A stretch of 64,000 bases of DNA. It comes from Xiphophorus maculatus. Its lineage: Eukaryota; Chordata; Actinopteri; Cyprinodontiformes; Poeciliidae. The stretch lies in the NCBI RefSeq assembly GCF_002775205.1, contig NC_036451.1, forward strand, positions 26,035,139 through 26,099,138, read 5' to 3'. Below the pieces are notes generated by a model. That model was not told the DNA's origin and did no database searches. It saw only the letters and a program-made list of their open reading frames with translations. Positions 62,285 to 64,000 of the stretch are shown here, piece after piece. The position numbers were made by a program, and so were the translations under genes. Each line of letters starts with the position of its first letter. The stretch's first letter is position 1.

Positions 62285-62482
62285 GATTGATTGACAGTGC
62301 CAAGACCCTCCTCCAGGCTCTGATTGGTTGTTTTTGACTAGGTGCGGTGCATTTCTTTAGAAATGGCTCAGGGAGGAGGTGGAGCAGTTCAGAGATTATC
62401 TGTCTCATAACATACAGACACAACATGGCAAATATGTAGGAAAACATATTTCTTAAATAAAAGTTACATACTGCAGCTTTAA
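62285..62482 (+). repeat. Short repeat family B, copy 3
   Basis: Starts AGATTGATTGACAGTGCCAA, contains CCTCCAGGCTCTGATTGGTT, and ends ACATACTGCAGCTTTAA. It is diverged from the copies in ttc39c and atg4b introns but collinear with them. Confidence 0.55.
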
Positions 62483-62532
62483 GACAAAAACCAAACAAGA
62501 AAAAAACAACTCAAGAATCAGTCAGATTCAGT

Positions 62533-62538
62533 TTTATT
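62533..62538 (-). terminator. farp2: Candidate polyadenylation signal of farp2
   Basis: TTTATT on the plus strand reads AATAAA on the minus strand, about 1.25 kb after the farp2 stop codon. It is position-based only. Confidence 0.35.
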
Positions 62539-62752
62539 TGTTATGTTTTCGGTGGAATAACATGAAGTCTACACGAGGAGCATTCAGAAACACCGCTGAC
62601 GACAATAAATAGGTGAAACACGCTGTTGGTTACCTGGGCAACAGGTTCATACACATGCAGAAATGACTAGCGGGCAGGAGATAGCCTCCGTCACATTCTT
62701 CTGAGGCCCCAGCGGCGGAGGTGTAAGAGTACATGGATAGTACCTCCCCTCC

Positions 62753-62816
62753 TCACACACACACACACACACCCACACACACACACACACCCACACACAC
62801 ACACACACCCACACAG
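62753..62816 (+). repeat. CA microsatellite with regular CCC interruptions
   Basis: CA arrays broken at regular spacing by CACCCACA, giving a higher-order period of about 20 bases; it lies in the probable farp2 3' UTR. Confidence 0.85.
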
Positions 62817-63781
62817 AGAGGATAAAGATTCCAGTCTTCACAGAAAATATATAAACTGTACAATACCATTATTTCTCTTACCAAACTAAATCAGCTGTTC
62901 AGTCAGTCCTACCTCCTTTAAATCAACTCCCGTTTATCTAAAACAGCTTGATAGGAGCTCAACATGTTCTTCAGCTTCATTAGAGGGAAAACCTTCACAC
63001 TTAGATAACCCTGCACAGTATGCTGCGGAGATGTTATCCCTATGTAAACTAAAACAGGATAGATTTCATTAGTCGATAGCTGAGAGAGAAATATAGCACC
63101 CAATTGACAATAATGCAGCTTATATGGGGGCGTAAAGCAGAACATCTACCCTGTAAACAACTGAAACTCTGTTATTCTGTTAATTAACAGACACATTTAA
63201 CCCATCATCCTATTTCCAGCAATATTAGCTGCACAGTCCGAGTCAGCAGAGCAGCAACCTCCAAACCTCTCGTCCCCGACGACAAACTGTTCGACATGAC
63301 TTTGACTTTCTGCTCGCCCTGAAACACAACGCAGAGCGCATCCTAGCTGTACCTTCATGTCCCACATGCCGTGCTTCATCCGCCTCCCAAACATGTACCA
63401 AGTAAAGTCGTCATGCGTGATGACCTTTCAAAAGCGGAAAACGTAAGCCCTTTGAAATGTGGCTGGTCCCATAAAACTGGATTTACCTTCAGTTTGTGTG
63501 AAAAAATCAAACTGGGTACTAGACATGCAAAAAAAGTCACAAAAATAGATAATAATGTATACATCTCCCTTTCATTTTATCCCGTATGCTGAGATGTTTG
63601 TTATTATTTATATACCTAATAGGAAAACAAAAATGCACACATATTAGAAAGAAGCTGAAAACATAAACACGCAATCTGGCAATATCTTTCAGTCTTCAGT
63701 TGTTATTCTTCAAAAACTGAACTTAGAAATAATTATGTGATTTTTCCCAGAGGCCCAGCCTCAGGATGCATAATGCTTCAT

Positions 63782-63875
63782 TTAACTTCCATTGACCTCC
63801 ACAGCACCACCTTTAGGTATGAGCAGGCTCATCCGGCCCGTGGTGCTCGCTGCACTCTTGATTACCTCCATCCAT
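63782..63875 (-). CDS. farp2: Last coding exon of FARP2 (FERM, RhoGEF and PH domain protein 2); partial, gene runs off the right edge
   Basis: A 94-base exon on the minus strand with a good acceptor (TTTTTCAG|A) is open in one frame from WMEVIKSAASTTGR to LLIPKGGAVEVNGS and then stops with TAA. In human FARP1 and FARP2 the second PH domain ends in ERWMEVIRSA followed by a short tail, so this exon is the end of the last PH helix plus the C-terminal tail. FARP proteins are Rho-GEFs acting in semaphorin and Rac/Cdc42 signalling. The identity as farp2 rather than farp1 rests on position: FARP2 is a neighbour of BOK in human with the same relative orientation. The tail after the PH helix differs from what I recall of human FARP2. 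Confidence 0.75.
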
Positions 63876-64000
63876 CTGAAAAACAAAACAAAAACAAAAA
63901 AAAAAGGAACACAGACATATTTTACTTATACTGCTACTGAAGTTGGGAAAACTTGCAAAAGTAAACAGTGCAAAAGTATTCACATCCTGTTTTCACATTT

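Larger units (their letters stand above)
60251..63781. other. Region between bok and farp2: bok upstream DNA and farp2 3' UTR
   Basis: About 3.5 kb. The left part (60251-60420) is GC-rich and should contain the bok promoter. The right part is probably the long farp2 3' UTR on the minus strand, ending near the AATAAA at 62538-62533. It also contains AC-rich microsatellites (60874-60905, 62753-62816) and a copy of the 'ATTGACAGTGC' repeat (about 62285-62482). Open frames at 61817-62038 and 62029-62337 show no recognisable domain. STK25, the human neighbour between FARP2 and BOK, was not recognised here. Confidence 0.4.

Noticed and set aside
61817-62337. Two plus-strand frames of 73 and 102 codons with a hydrophobic stretch
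   Set aside because: No family match or convincing splice sites were seen. The second runs into the repeat at 62285, and the region is the probable farp2 3' UTR and intergenic DNA on the other strand.
63364-63410. A possible farp2 exon encoding TWYMFGRRMKHGMWDMK
   Set aside because: The phase does not join the preceding exon without a stop, and the exon at 63875-63782 already ends in a stop and matches the FARP C-terminus. The frame lies in the probable 3' UTR.

Overview
The window is ordinary vertebrate nuclear DNA, almost certainly from a ray-finned (teleost) fish. It has short exons with GT-AG introns, many small DNA-transposon remnants typical of fish genomes (Tc1/mariner, hAT-like, piggyBac, TIR-bounded MITEs), fish-type L2 LINE tails and dense microsatellites. 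It also keeps allantoinase, which placental mammals have lost. No bacterial, phage or CRISPR features are present.

Seven protein-coding genes can be read, most of them exon by exon with phases that close. Left to right they are: ttc39c on the minus strand (coding 4162-17339, 14 exons); allantoinase on the plus strand (18778-24183, 11 exons); agxt on the plus strand (26165-29998, 11 exons); dtymk on the plus strand (31499-34395, 5 exons); atg4b on the minus strand (35532-45126, 13 exons); bok on the minus strand (48054-60250, 4 exons); and the last coding exon of farp2 on the minus strand (63782-63875), whose body lies beyond the right edge. The order and relative orientation farp2-bok-atg4b-dtymk, plus nearby agxt, match human 2q37.3. 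STK25 and THAP4, which lie between these genes in human, were not seen here. ttc39c belongs to another human chromosome (18q), so a synteny break lies between agxt and ttc39c.

Functionally, allantoinase (uric-acid catabolism, which ends in glyoxylate and urea) lies head-to-tail with AGXT (the enzyme that converts glyoxylate to glycine). dtymk (dTTP synthesis) and atg4b (autophagy protease) converge with about 1.1 kb between their stop codons. bok is a Bcl-2-family effector. ttc39c and allantoinase are divergent, with about 1.4 kb between start codons and a GC-rich region on the ttc39c side.

Introns and intergenic DNA carry several repeat families seen in more than one copy: a ~500-bp MITE with TTAAAGGGGCAGTAT ends (three copies, two in allantoinase introns); a second short repeat (three copies); hAT-like elements with TAGAGATG/TAGGGATG ends (at least five); a MITE with GCTGCGTTCCAGT ends (two); Tc1-type relics; an internally deleted piggyBac copy that split a tandem repeat at its TTAA; and a ~1.5-kb hAT-like composite with large perfect hairpins. 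No wholly new biological system was recognised. The most interesting points are the allantoinase-agxt neighbourhood and the repeat architecture.
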